The notes below the pieces were generated by a model that ran no database searches, had not been told where the DNA came from, and saw only the letters and a list, made by a program, of their open reading frames with translations. Position numbers and translations under genes: made by a program. A stretch of DNA of 14,917 nucleotides from Chthonomonas sp. UBA1950 (GTDB lineage Bacteria; Armatimonadota; Fimbriimonadia; Fimbriimonadales; Fimbriimonadaceae), in NCBI GenBank assembly GCA_002336105.1, contig DDEQ01000038.1:1-14917 (forward strand), read 5' to 3'. Of this stretch, positions 1-7,373 are shown in pieces; position 1 is the first letter of the stretch, and every line of letters begins with the position of its first letter.

Positions 1-20
1 CGTTACATATTTAGATACGT

Positions 21-1469
21 TTATTCAAGGCCACCAGTCTCAGAATGCCGTGCGCGGGCTCGATCAGCCTCGACAATTTTCAGCAATTGAGTGGTCGACA
101 TCTTGCTTCGAGAAGCAGATCGGGAAACACCGAGAGTATCCAAATTGGTGTTTGCCACATCAAGCAGGTATCGAGCATAAGGAGCATTGTGAACACCGTA
201 GTCACCTGATCGAATGACGAAGTAGTAATTGTGTCGCGCTCGCTTGATTTCGATTGGAATTCCTGACTGAGCCGGAGGCGTCAATGTGGGATCCGCCGCC
301 GTGATGTTGGTTGTGTACTCCCAGAACAAAGCGTTACCCTTGTTGGTCAACGCCCAATTGTCAAGTCGTGTTCTCAAAGCCACCAAGCTATTGAGGACCT
401 CAGACTTAACCGATGTAGCTCGAGCCGCCGCGTCTGCTTGGGTATGGCACGGTGCACATCCGTCGTAGCTCACCGTATAGGTGTGCCGCGAACTTGGCAT
501 GTGGCACTTTGTACACTGCCCTGGCGCCGTAGCGTGAGCCATGTTCTTCGTGGGTGCGCCAGAACCTTCGACACCACCGATTCCCATCAGCATGTTGAAT
601 TGGTTGCTATCGTGCATCGATGGTCGGGAGGTTCCCGAGTTCAGAGACGAGTCAGCAGGGTTGGTTCCGCGCCCGTTATGGCACTGACCACAAGTGTGAT
701 TGAACGTCGTAAATGTGGCGGCAGTAGTTCCAGGTGCGATCGAAGTCGTGTCCGAATTAAACACTGGTTTGCGCAGTTGAACTTCTTCACCGTTCTGGCT
801 GAGGTTGCCCGTGTTCATGTGTGGATCGTGGCAAGTCACGCAGGTCGCCGCGTGCGGCGAATCTGTGAGTGTCTCTTCACAAGCTTCCTGAATCTGGGCA
901 TCAGTCATTGTGGAGATGTCGATATTTGGATCAACATACAATGCTCTGAACAAGCCACTGTGGCAAGTGATACAACGGCTATTTCTGCCGTAAGTTCCGG
1001 GGTTTGTAATCGCTTCTTCAACTGGGTCAGCAATCAGCTGCATGTGTTGAGAAGACTTGTACTGATCAACAAGTGGGCCGTGACATTGAGCACAGACGAC
1101 CGGATTTGTCGACTTAGAAACTTTTAGAATATTGGTCTTGCTCGGTGAGGCAGCGTGGACACTACCTGGACCGTGGCATCTTTCGCATGTAACGTTGTTC
1201 GATGCATGCTTTGTCGCTTGCCAATGAGCATAGGTACCAGTTGTCGAAGTGCTACCACCATGGCAAGTGCCGCTCACACAAGCAGCGGCTCCAATATAGG
1301 TAGCAGACTTTTGCTCGTCACCAAGAAGGGCAAGGAAGTCACGAGAAGCAGTGTCGCCACTAGACCCGGTAGTTTTGGGGCCACCAGTGCCGGCACAACC
1401 CTGTAGACCAACCCACGCCGCGACTACAGAAGCAACCGCAAACAATGTCACGATCCATCGAGATCTCAT
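21..1469 (-). CDS. Octahaem c-type cytochrome lipoprotein (paralog 1)
   Basis: Predicted outer-membrane-anchored multihaem cytochrome of 482 aa, probably the terminal or outer-face electron carrier of the conduit encoded by this cluster. An N-terminal lipoprotein signal is visible: basic MRSR, a hydrophobic stretch, then lipobox LQGC with Cys25 as the lipidated residue. Eight haem-binding motifs follow: one CX4CH (CVSGTCH, Cys64) and seven CXXCH starting at Cys95, 126, 166, 210, 260, 319 and 338. The first part (YIGAAAC, then WQATKHA and CERCHGPGSVH) resembles the cytochrome c554-type fold. The last 130 or so residues lack haem motifs and contain ARHNYYFVIRSGDYGVHNAPY, like the C-terminal helices of NrfA-type multihaem proteins. 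The start is supported by GGAG 7 nt before ATG. It is the last gene visible in the cluster, 150 nt after its paralog; the operon may continue past the window edge. Cytochrome assignment is firm; surface location and electron acceptor are inferred. Confidence 0.9.
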   Translation of the reverse strand: MRSRWIVTLFAVASVVAAWVGLQGCAGTGGPKTTGSSGDTASRDFLALLGDEQKSATYIGAAACVSGTCHGGSTSTTGTYAHWQATKHASNNVTCERCHGPGSVHAASPSKTNILKVSKSTNPVVCAQCHGPLVDQYKSSQHMQLIADPVEEAITNPGTYGRNSRCITCHSGLFRALYVDPNIDISTMTDAQIQEACEETLTDSPHAATCVTCHDPHMNTGNLSQNGEEVQLRKPVFNSDTTSIAPGTTAATFTTFNHTCGQCHNGRGTNPADSSLNSGTSRPSMHDSNQFNMLMGIGGVEGSGAPTKNMAHATAPGQCTKCHMPSSRHTYTVSYDGCAPCHTQADAAARATSVKSEVLNSLVALRTRLDNWALTNKGNALFWEYTTNITAADPTLTPPAQSGIPIEIKRARHNYYFVIRSGDYGVHNAPYARYLLDVANTNLDTLGVSRSASRSKMSTTQLLKIVEADRARARHSETGGLE

Positions 1470-1619
1470 AGTTGTTCTCCGAAGCCTAGATACACACTAA
1501 CTCCGCGATCTAATCGAAAGCACATCTCTGCAACCTTCTGGATAGTTGTTGGGTTAGAAGCGATCATAGCGTTCTCTAAATCTATAGTAGGGTGACTCAC
1601 TGCCACCCCACTTTGGGCG
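1470..1619 (-). other. Spacer between the tandem octahaem cytochrome genes
   Basis: This 150-nt gap is much longer than the 9- and 52-nt gaps elsewhere in the cluster. On the minus strand it begins with a weak GGGTG...CACCC stem that has no following T-tract, so I do not call a terminator. It ends with the GGAG ribosome binding site at 1477-1480. It could hold an extra promoter or a processing site that lets paralog 1 be expressed separately, but no convincing -35/-10 pair is seen. Confidence 0.4.
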
Positions 1620-3140
1620 TTACTTATAGTCCTCCCAATTCGCAACGTCCTTTGCTCTAGCGAGGTCACCCTTGACGATAGCCAACATTTGTTCGGTCGT
1701 CCTCTTGGTGCGGGCAGAGCGGCTGATGCCCTGGGAATCCAGGTAAAGATTTGCTTCATCAATCAGATAGTTGACCATCTTAGCGTTGTGGATGCCATAG
1801 TCACCAGATCGGATGATCAAGTAGTAGTTGTATCTGGCTCGCTTAATCTCAACTGGGACAGTCGACTGATTAGGTGCGGTCAAACCAGCGCTTGTGATTG
1901 CGTTAGTGTATTCCCAGTAAAGCGAGTTCCCAAGTTTCGTCGAAGCCCAAACTCCAAGCCTATCCCTCAGTGCAACCAGGGCCGACAAGGTGCTCGATTT
2001 GGTCGAAGAAGCTCTTGCTGCAGCATCCGCTGCCGTGTGGCAAGGAACACACCCAGTGTCATAGCTAACTGTGAAGGTGTGTCGCGAAGAGCTACCCATG
2101 TGGCACTGACTACACTGACCAGGAATCTGCGCATGGGCAGATTGTGTCTCTGGCGGAACACTAGTGCCGATCGCAACGTTGGTCCCGAGCATCAGGTTCA
2201 TCACGGGTGAGTCATGAACTGGAGTGCTGTTCGTTCGAGCAGCAATACCTGTATCGGAGGCGTCTGCACCGCGAGCGTTGTGGCATTGACCACAGGTTTG
2301 GTTGTATGCCGTGAACTGAGCTGCAGTAGTTGCGTTCGTAATTAGGGTTGTCGACGAGTTAAATGCCTTTGCTCTAAGTTGAACTTCTTTTCCGTCTTTG
2401 TTCAAATTGCCAGTGATCGCATGTGGATCGTGACAGGTTGTGCATGTTGCCGTGCGAACCGGGTTTTTGTCATTCAGCACTGCGGAACTCCAAGTGTCAA
2501 GGATTTGCTGGCCGGTTAGAGATGCTATCGAATCGACGACTGTTGTGTCAGTCGCGCTCGGCGTAACGTAAGCTGTGCGAAAAGCACCTACATGACACGC
2601 TAAACATCGACTGGTCTGACCACGACTTACGGCAGTCGATGTGGTCGGCACATTTGCGGCTGTAAACGAAAACGTGGAAACGACTTCAGCGTGTCCAGAA
2701 TGTTCGTAATCAGAAGCGACCTGAGTATGGCACTGAGCACAGACGACCGGACTAGACGCGACCTTCCCCGGAAGAATGTTTGTTGTCGAAGGATTTGCGA
2801 CGTGTGCGCTTCCTGGGCCATGGCACTTTTCGCAAGTAACGCCTTTACCAGCATGCGCGGTTGCCTGCCAGTCTGTGTAAATCGTATCGCCGGCAGAACG
2901 AGTTCCGCCAGCGTGCTTTGAACGATCTCCGTTATGGCAATCGCCACAAGCTGCTGCACCAACATAGGTAGATGATTTTTGAGAATCATCTAGTAGCGCA
3001 GTAAAGGCACGAGCTGCATCATCGGTCGTGCCCGCATTTGATCCGACAGGACCACCGACACCGGCACAACCCTGCAAACCTACATATGCAGCCAGAACCG
3101 ATCCTGCAGCAAACAGCGTAACGATCCATCGAGATCTCAT
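1620..3140 (-). CDS. Octahaem c-type cytochrome lipoprotein (paralog 2)
   Basis: Paralog of the next gene in the cluster, 506 aa, with the same architecture: lipoprotein signal with lipobox LQGC (Cys25), eight haem motifs, and a haem-free C-terminal region containing EIKRARYNYYLIIRSGDYGI. All eight motifs here are canonical CXXCH (Cys65, 103, 134, 179, 233, 283, 343, 364). An in-frame ATG exists 14 codons upstream at 3182, but I chose 3140 because MRSRWIVTLF matches the paralog's start exactly and GGAG (3148-3151) lies 7 nt before this ATG, as in the paralog. It starts 52 nt after the porin gene and is probably co-transcribed with it. By analogy to OmcB/MtrC-type proteins it would dock on the barrel protein and exchange electrons outside the cell; that role is inferred from context, not from sequence similarity to those proteins. 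Confidence 0.9.
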   Translation of the reverse strand: MRSRWIVTLFAAGSVLAAYVGLQGCAGVGGPVGSNAGTTDDAARAFTALLDDSQKSSTYVGAAACGDCHNGDRSKHAGGTRSAGDTIYTDWQATAHAGKGVTCEKCHGPGSAHVANPSTTNILPGKVASSPVVCAQCHTQVASDYEHSGHAEVVSTFSFTAANVPTTSTAVSRGQTSRCLACHVGAFRTAYVTPSATDTTVVDSIASLTGQQILDTWSSAVLNDKNPVRTATCTTCHDPHAITGNLNKDGKEVQLRAKAFNSSTTLITNATTAAQFTAYNQTCGQCHNARGADASDTGIAARTNSTPVHDSPVMNLMLGTNVAIGTSVPPETQSAHAQIPGQCSQCHMGSSSRHTFTVSYDTGCVPCHTAADAAARASSTKSSTLSALVALRDRLGVWASTKLGNSLYWEYTNAITSAGLTAPNQSTVPVEIKRARYNYYLIIRSGDYGIHNAKMVNYLIDEANLYLDSQGISRSARTKRTTEQMLAIVKGDLARAKDVANWEDYK

Positions 3141-3192
3141 ATTTGTTCTCCGTTGATTTGACGAGAAACCTAATCCAGACATTTTTCTGTTC

Positions 3193-4833
3193 CTAAAACT
3201 TAATCGAATACTTCAACGAAACAAAAGTTGCGTTGTAGTCAGTGGCTTTGTAGAGTCCATCGGTGTAACGCCAAGGCGAAATCGCGAGGCTCAGGGACCG
3301 GTCTGCAGCTAACTGACGCTTGTATTGCAACGCGATCTGATTTCCATTAAAGTTGTTGTCTTGGTAGTGAATGACACTGGCCGAAAGCGATTCCTCGGCA
3401 TGGGGTGTGTAATCCAAACCGAAAGATAAAGTTTGAGAGTTCGGGAAATAGCCACCTAGATCTGCGGTTGCGAGGTCAATCGCACTATGAACCTGGAAAG
3501 AATCATAGGAATATTCAATGAACCCAAGAACCTGCGGGCTGTAAATGTAGCTACTACCTAACGTCACATTGGTCTGCCCAATATTGATGCTTCGCGGCTG
3601 ATTAGACCGATAACGATAGCTAACCGAACCATAAGCAGTCCCTTTGTCGTTACCGCCGTCAAGCTTGAACTGAGCCTGAGATTGATCACTCCAGTAGAGC
3701 TGAGTTGGATCTGCGCCCGTGAAAACAGGTGCATTTGTTAGTGTCTCAGTGAATCCGCGGAAGGTCCAACGGGCACCACTCTTGAGTTTTCCACTCAAAC
3801 GTCCGTCCCATCGGTCCCATTTCGGAACGTCAACATAGGTCTGATCAGCTCGAAGTCTCTGATTCTCGCGATGAGTAAAACCCGTTTGCAGCGAAACCCC
3901 ACCCGGGAATCGATTCATCAGCTTCAGACTGCTTACAACTCTCTTCTTGACGTAGGCATTTAGAACGTTTTGATCGTTCACAGTCTCTTCAGAGAAGTTG
4001 AATTGGAGCGCAGTATTTGGCCAAGGATCAAGAATACTGTTGATCGTGACACCATGAGCGGCAGTATCTTTTCGACCACTCATGATGTTCGCGGCGTAGT
4101 TCAATCCCGCTTCGATATTGAAACCAGGAATCAGGTTTGCCGCATAAAAACCGCTGATATTCCGTCTAGAGGTCTCTGGCAAAAGGCCAGTCCTGTCGAT
4201 AAAATGACTATCCGAAAACTGGACGCCGACATCTCCACCAAGCGCTCTCGCCTGCAAACCCAGTCCAACCGTTTTGTTGATGTTATCCCGGTTCGCGTTC
4301 GGAGCTACCAGACCAACCTTTCGGTCGTCTTCTCGGTAGGTTTGAAACATGCCTACGTTCGGAGCAAGTCGCTGGCGAGTCACAAATTGAGTCGTCTTAT
4401 ACTGGCCGTCCATGGTCGGTTGCCAATCACTATTGGTGTGACTATAATCCGAATGGCTGAAACCACCGATTAACCGGCCGCCGCCCAAAACGACAGCTCC
4501 ATCCATAACGTATGACTGACCGGGCAACCCTCTCAAGTTGAAGTTCGCCCACGGACGCACGCCGTATGTCGGTGCGACAAGCTTAAGGTCGAACAGCTGC
4601 AATCCTGTTGCTGGATTGACATACTGCCCAAGCTGGTTCATTACTCCCGCACGGGGGAAGAAAGACTGGTATCCAAGCGAGATCGAGTTGAATAACTCTT
4701 TCTGCTCAGCGATTTGAGGCTCTTGTTTTGTGCCGCCGTCCGTCTTTGGCTCATCTTGGGCCACAGACATCGCCAGAGCTACTGCCAGGATTCCCAGAGA
4801 ACTGATCGGTCGATAGATTCTTGAGTTCTTCAT
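3193..4833 (-). CDS. Outer-membrane beta-barrel protein, putative porin of a porin-cytochrome complex (MtrB/OmbB-like role)
   Basis: Predicted 546-aa outer-membrane barrel. It has a Sec signal peptide (MKNSRIYRP, hydrophobic ILAVALAMSVA, likely cleavage before QDEPK). A long series of alternating polar/aromatic strands follows (for example GSVSYRYRSNQ, LGFIEYSYDSF, LSFGLDYTPHAE, IALQYKRQL). The C-terminus FVSLKYSIKF ends in Phe, the usual barrel-assembly signal. No Cys occurs in the protein, so the CXXC described for Shewanella MtrB is absent. Length lies between Geobacter OmbB-type and Shewanella MtrB-type porins. The start has GGAG 6 nt upstream; this Shine-Dalgarno overlaps the stop region of the decahaem gene only 9 nt away, so the two are almost certainly one operon. 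Sandwiched between a periplasmic decahaem cytochrome and two lipoprotein cytochromes, it is best explained as the sheath that lets haems cross the outer membrane. Barrel call is strong; the specific family is not proven by eye. Confidence 0.8.
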   Translation of the reverse strand: MKNSRIYRPISSLGILAVALAMSVAQDEPKTDGGTKQEPQIAEQKELFNSISLGYQSFFPRAGVMNQLGQYVNPATGLQLFDLKLVAPTYGVRPWANFNLRGLPGQSYVMDGAVVLGGGRLIGGFSHSDYSHTNSDWQPTMDGQYKTTQFVTRQRLAPNVGMFQTYREDDRKVGLVAPNANRDNINKTVGLGLQARALGGDVGVQFSDSHFIDRTGLLPETSRRNISGFYAANLIPGFNIEAGLNYAANIMSGRKDTAAHGVTINSILDPWPNTALQFNFSEETVNDQNVLNAYVKKRVVSSLKLMNRFPGGVSLQTGFTHRENQRLRADQTYVDVPKWDRWDGRLSGKLKSGARWTFRGFTETLTNAPVFTGADPTQLYWSDQSQAQFKLDGGNDKGTAYGSVSYRYRSNQPRSINIGQTNVTLGSSYIYSPQVLGFIEYSYDSFQVHSAIDLATADLGGYFPNSQTLSFGLDYTPHAEESLSASVIHYQDNNFNGNQIALQYKRQLAADRSLSLAISPWRYTDGLYKATDYNATFVSLKYSIKF

Positions 4834-4842
4834 TAGGGTCTC

Positions 4843-5832
4843 CTACGGGGCCAAGAACAACGGGCTGGAGTTACTACCGTGGGTGGCCACATGGCAACCT
4901 GCGCTCCAACAGGAGTTCCCTGGATGGTGTCCGGCAAGCTTGTCGGTGTGACACTGTCCACAAAGACCCCGAGTCACGCTATTCAAAAGTTTCGGATTAT
5001 TCGTTCCGTGCGGACGATGACACTCTTCACACGCTGTCGTAGAAAAGCCTGCGGCAGGATCGTGCTCATACAAGAACGGACCTGCAAATTCCGTGTGACA
5101 GGTAACGCACGCTCCACGAGAACTGTGTGCCTTGATCTTCGCCGCACGAGTTGGGTGAGTAGAGTGACAATCACTACATAGAACTCGACCCTCGGGGACG
5201 GGATGGTGCGAGGCATGCTTGAATTCCGTTACCTGAGGAAGGTGGCAAGAACCACAGAGTGTTGCTTCGTCAGCCTTTAGCATATTGAGCGGATCTTTTC
5301 GCCCTGCGAAGTTAACGACCGTTCTGGGGTCCCCCGCGTTTCCGTGTTTGATCGTCCCTTCGCCAAGCCCTGTTTCAGATTCAGGATGGATTTGATGGCA
5401 CGAAACGCAAGCGAGGTCAGCCTTTGCGTGGTGTGTTTTCTTCCACTGAGGCTCATTCATTGTTGTCGCGTGGCAACGCAAACAGGCAGCAGAAGATTCT
5501 GCCGGGGTCATTTTTGTGAACGAGATGACCTCAGCACCGTCTTCAGCCTGGTGGATCCTGCCCGGACCATGGCATCCTTCACAACCTCGCTTCTCAAGAG
5601 GAAGCTTCGGATCTGAAACAAAAGCAAAGTGCGGAGAATTGCGGAAGTTCTTAACGCGCTCTTGATGGCAATCAGCGCATCCCTCGGATCCCATATAATC
5701 CTCGGCTTTCGCTCGCTTAAACAGCTTCTCAGCCTGATGTTGCGGAGCGTTATTGGTGCGGTTCGCGGCAGTGAAACCGGCAAGAATCGCAGCAACTCCA
5801 ACTGCAAGCATTACTGTCTGTATACGTAGCAC
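4843..5832 (-). CDS. Periplasmic decahaem c-type cytochrome, MtrA/DmsE-like
   Basis: 329-aa cytochrome with ten haem motifs: CXXCH at Cys52, 84, 117, 142, 193, 219, 242, 268 and 291, and a final CX4CH (CWSAGCH) at Cys308. Ten haems in about 330 residues is the size and count of the MtrA/DmsE/PioA family. Typical features are visible, including YMGSEGCADCH at the start, GCEGCHGPGRIHQ, then ESSAACLRCH and ACVSCHQIHP. An N-terminal hydrophobic segment (VMLAVGVAAILAGFTAA) is a signal peptide. The frame stays open upstream to 6018, but the GTG at 5832 is preferred: GAGGTGG lies just before it, and starting there places the signal peptide at the N-terminus. It would accept electrons from an inner-membrane or periplasmic donor and pass them through the barrel encoded directly downstream. 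Family members serve metal reduction, DMSO reduction or Fe(II) oxidation, so the direction is open. Confidence 0.92.
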   Translation of the reverse strand: MLRIQTVMLAVGVAAILAGFTAANRTNNAPQHQAEKLFKRAKAEDYMGSEGCADCHQERVKNFRNSPHFAFVSDPKLPLEKRGCEGCHGPGRIHQAEDGAEVISFTKMTPAESSAACLRCHATTMNEPQWKKTHHAKADLACVSCHQIHPESETGLGEGTIKHGNAGDPRTVVNFAGRKDPLNMLKADEATLCGSCHLPQVTEFKHASHHPVPEGRVLCSDCHSTHPTRAAKIKAHSSRGACVTCHTEFAGPFLYEHDPAAGFSTTACEECHRPHGTNNPKLLNSVTRGLCGQCHTDKLAGHHPGNSCWSAGCHVATHGSNSSPLFLAP

Positions 5833-5834
5833 AA

Positions 5835-5841
5835 CCACCTC
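5835..5841 (-). promoter_or_regulatory. Ribosome binding site fixing the GTG start of the decahaem cytochrome gene
   Basis: On the minus strand GAGGTGG sits here with GAGG 5 nt before GTG at 5832-5830. The next ATG (5811-5809 on the minus strand) is 7 codons further and has no comparable site, and it would trim the basic residue from the signal peptide. Confidence 0.6.
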
Positions 5842-5950
5842 ATCGGGGACATCAAAGCCACCCAAGTAAATTCTCGGGGCTTTTACGCCAATCCTTGTCA
5901 GAATTATCCGTCTTTTGCTCAATTTGATGACTTCCAAAACGAGGACCGTT

Positions 5951-5981
5951 TCGAAATTACGCAAAATTAGCGCAATTTCGA
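5951..5981. promoter_or_regulatory. Candidate operator: 12-bp inverted repeat in divergent promoter region
   Basis: The arms TCGAAATTACGC (5951-5962) and GCGCAATTTCGA (5970-5981) are inverted copies with one mismatch, separated by AAAATTA. The repeat lies in the 218-nt region between the divergent decahaem cytochrome gene and the glycerate kinase gene, about 120 nt upstream of the former and 70 nt upstream of the latter. The symmetry fits a dimeric repressor or activator site. It has no T-tract and lies upstream of both genes, so it is not a terminator. No clear sigma70-like promoter pair was recognised nearby, although AT-rich TATATAT stretches follow at 6005-6030. Confidence 0.4.
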
Positions 5982-6050
5982 CAGTTTTGATTACTCTTGC
6001 AACGATATATATTCGCAAAAACTGATATATCCGGTTCGAAATCAGTGTCT

Positions 6051-7319
6051 ATGCCAAGCAATCAGCAAAATAGTAGAGAGAATGGGGCAATTTTGCTAAG
6101 CGAGCTGTTCGAGACAGCCACTCGATGCTGTTCGCCATCGAGAGTAGTTCCGATTGCGGTCGAAAATATTGCGCCACCAAAAGGACGCACTATAGTCGTT
6201 GGTGCAGGAAAAGCCAGCGCGGCAATGGCAACCGCCTTCGACATGTGTTGGGATCATCCGATTAAAAAAGGGCTCGTCGTCACCCGATACGGACACTCGT
6301 CAAGTGCTTCCCGCATTCCCGTCTGTGAAGCCTCCCATCCGATCCCCGATAGAGCAGGTTTGCAAGCAACCTCTGAAATCCTAGAGATTGTCTCAACAAA
6401 CCTAACAAAGAGTGATCTAGTCGTGGTTCTTCTTTCAGGAGGAGGGTCGGCGCTACTGGCTCTTCCGGTCGATACCATCTCTTTTGAAGAAAAGCGAAAC
6501 ATCACCGAAAAGCTACTTAGGAGTGGAGCCGATATCAGCGAAATGAACTGTGTTCGTAAACACTTCTCAAAAGTAAAAGGAGGCAGACTCTATGCTGCCT
6601 GCCAACCAGCACGGGTCATCACGATGAGTATCTCGGACGTCATCGGAGATAACCCTAGCGTTATTGCGAGTGGCCCAACTGTTCCTGATCCCTCAACGCG
6701 GCACGAAGCGATCGAAATACTTCGTCGATACGACATCAATGTTTCGCTCTCTGCATGGACCTGGCTCAATAACCCAACTTCTGAGACGCCAAAAGAGTTC
6801 GACTCTGACTATCGAATTATTGCTAGCCCTTCTCAAGCCCTTTCTGCGGCAGAGGAAGTTTGCTCAATACAGGGGATACAGGTGATCAATTTGGGTGCGG
6901 ATCTTGGCGGTGACGCTCAGGCTCTTGCCAAACAGCAAGCAACATTCGCCAAACAGGTCGCTGACTCCGGCTGGAAAGGAGTTATTTTGTCTGGTGGTGA
7001 AACCACCGTAAAAGTTTCGGGCAGTGGGGTCGGTGGCAGAAATGTTCAATATCTTGGACAACTGGCTGTGTCCCTCCGTTCCGACCCGCGTATCAGCGCA
7101 ATCGCTGCCGATACCGATGGAATCGACGGAATTGGCACGGCAGCGGGAGCAGTTATCGATCCAAGTAGCTTAGAACGCGCAAATTCACTAGGCTTATCTT
7201 TCGAAGAATCGCTGAGAAACAACGATTGCCATAGTCTCTTCAAAGCCTTGAAAGATCAAGTCGTCACCGGACCCACATTTACAAACGTGAATGATTTCAG
7301 AGCAATGCAGATTCAGTAA
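6051..7319 (+). CDS. Glycerate 2-kinase (MOFRL family)
   Basis: Predicted ATP-dependent kinase converting D-glycerate to 2-phosphoglycerate, cytoplasmic, feeding lower glycolysis. The 422-aa length is normal for the GckA/TtuD-type (MOFRL) family. Visible signatures are TIVVGAGKASAAMA near residue 45, LLSGGGSALLALP near 140, SDVIGDNPSVIASGPTVPD near 205, and the C-terminal MOFRL part with SGGETTV, GGRNVQY, ADTDGIDGIGTAAGA, and TGPTFTNVNDFR at the end. GGRNVQY and NNDCHSLF deviate slightly from the common GGRNQEF and NDSxxFF. The ATG at 6051 is preferred over an in-frame TTG at 5997 because family homology begins just after it; no strong Shine-Dalgarno is seen. It is followed 54 nt later by araA in the same direction and may be co-transcribed. 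Confidence 0.88.
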   Translation: MPSNQQNSRENGAILLSELFETATRCCSPSRVVPIAVENIAPPKGRTIVVGAGKASAAMATAFDMCWDHPIKKGLVVTRYGHSSSASRIPVCEASHPIPDRAGLQATSEILEIVSTNLTKSDLVVVLLSGGGSALLALPVDTISFEEKRNITEKLLRSGADISEMNCVRKHFSKVKGGRLYAACQPARVITMSISDVIGDNPSVIASGPTVPDPSTRHEAIEILRRYDINVSLSAWTWLNNPTSETPKEFDSDYRIIASPSQALSAAEEVCSIQGIQVINLGADLGGDAQALAKQQATFAKQVADSGWKGVILSGGETTVKVSGSGVGGRNVQYLGQLAVSLRSDPRISAIAADTDGIDGIGTAAGAVIDPSSLERANSLGLSFEESLRNNDCHSLFKALKDQVVTGPTFTNVNDFRAMQIQ

Positions 7320-7373
7320 TAACACAACTCTCCGCTCTCTCTCACCGTGGTAAATTCCCAAATGGGAATAACC

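Noticed and set aside
438..1127. Plus-strand 229-aa frame opposite octahaem gene 1
   Set aside because: It is the antisense shadow of a gene with regular haem motifs and shows no domain or plausible start signal.
1570..1619. Hairpin GGGTG...CACCC after octahaem gene 2 as a terminator
   Set aside because: The stem is only about 5 bp and is not followed by a T-tract on the minus strand.
1466..1762. Minus-strand 98-aa frame spanning the gap between the two octahaem genes, overlapping the next ATG
   Set aside because: Its first half lies out of frame inside the end of the upstream cytochrome gene, it has no recognisable domain, and no ribosome binding site was seen.
3141..3182. ATG at 3182 as start of octahaem gene 2
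   Set aside because: It adds 14 polar residues before the lipoprotein signal, lacks a good Shine-Dalgarno, and the paralog starts at the equivalent of 3140.
5833..6018. Upstream extension of the decahaem cytochrome frame (62 more residues)
   Set aside because: The extension would bury the signal peptide inside the protein, it covers the inverted repeat in the divergent region, and a good Shine-Dalgarno precedes the GTG at 5832.
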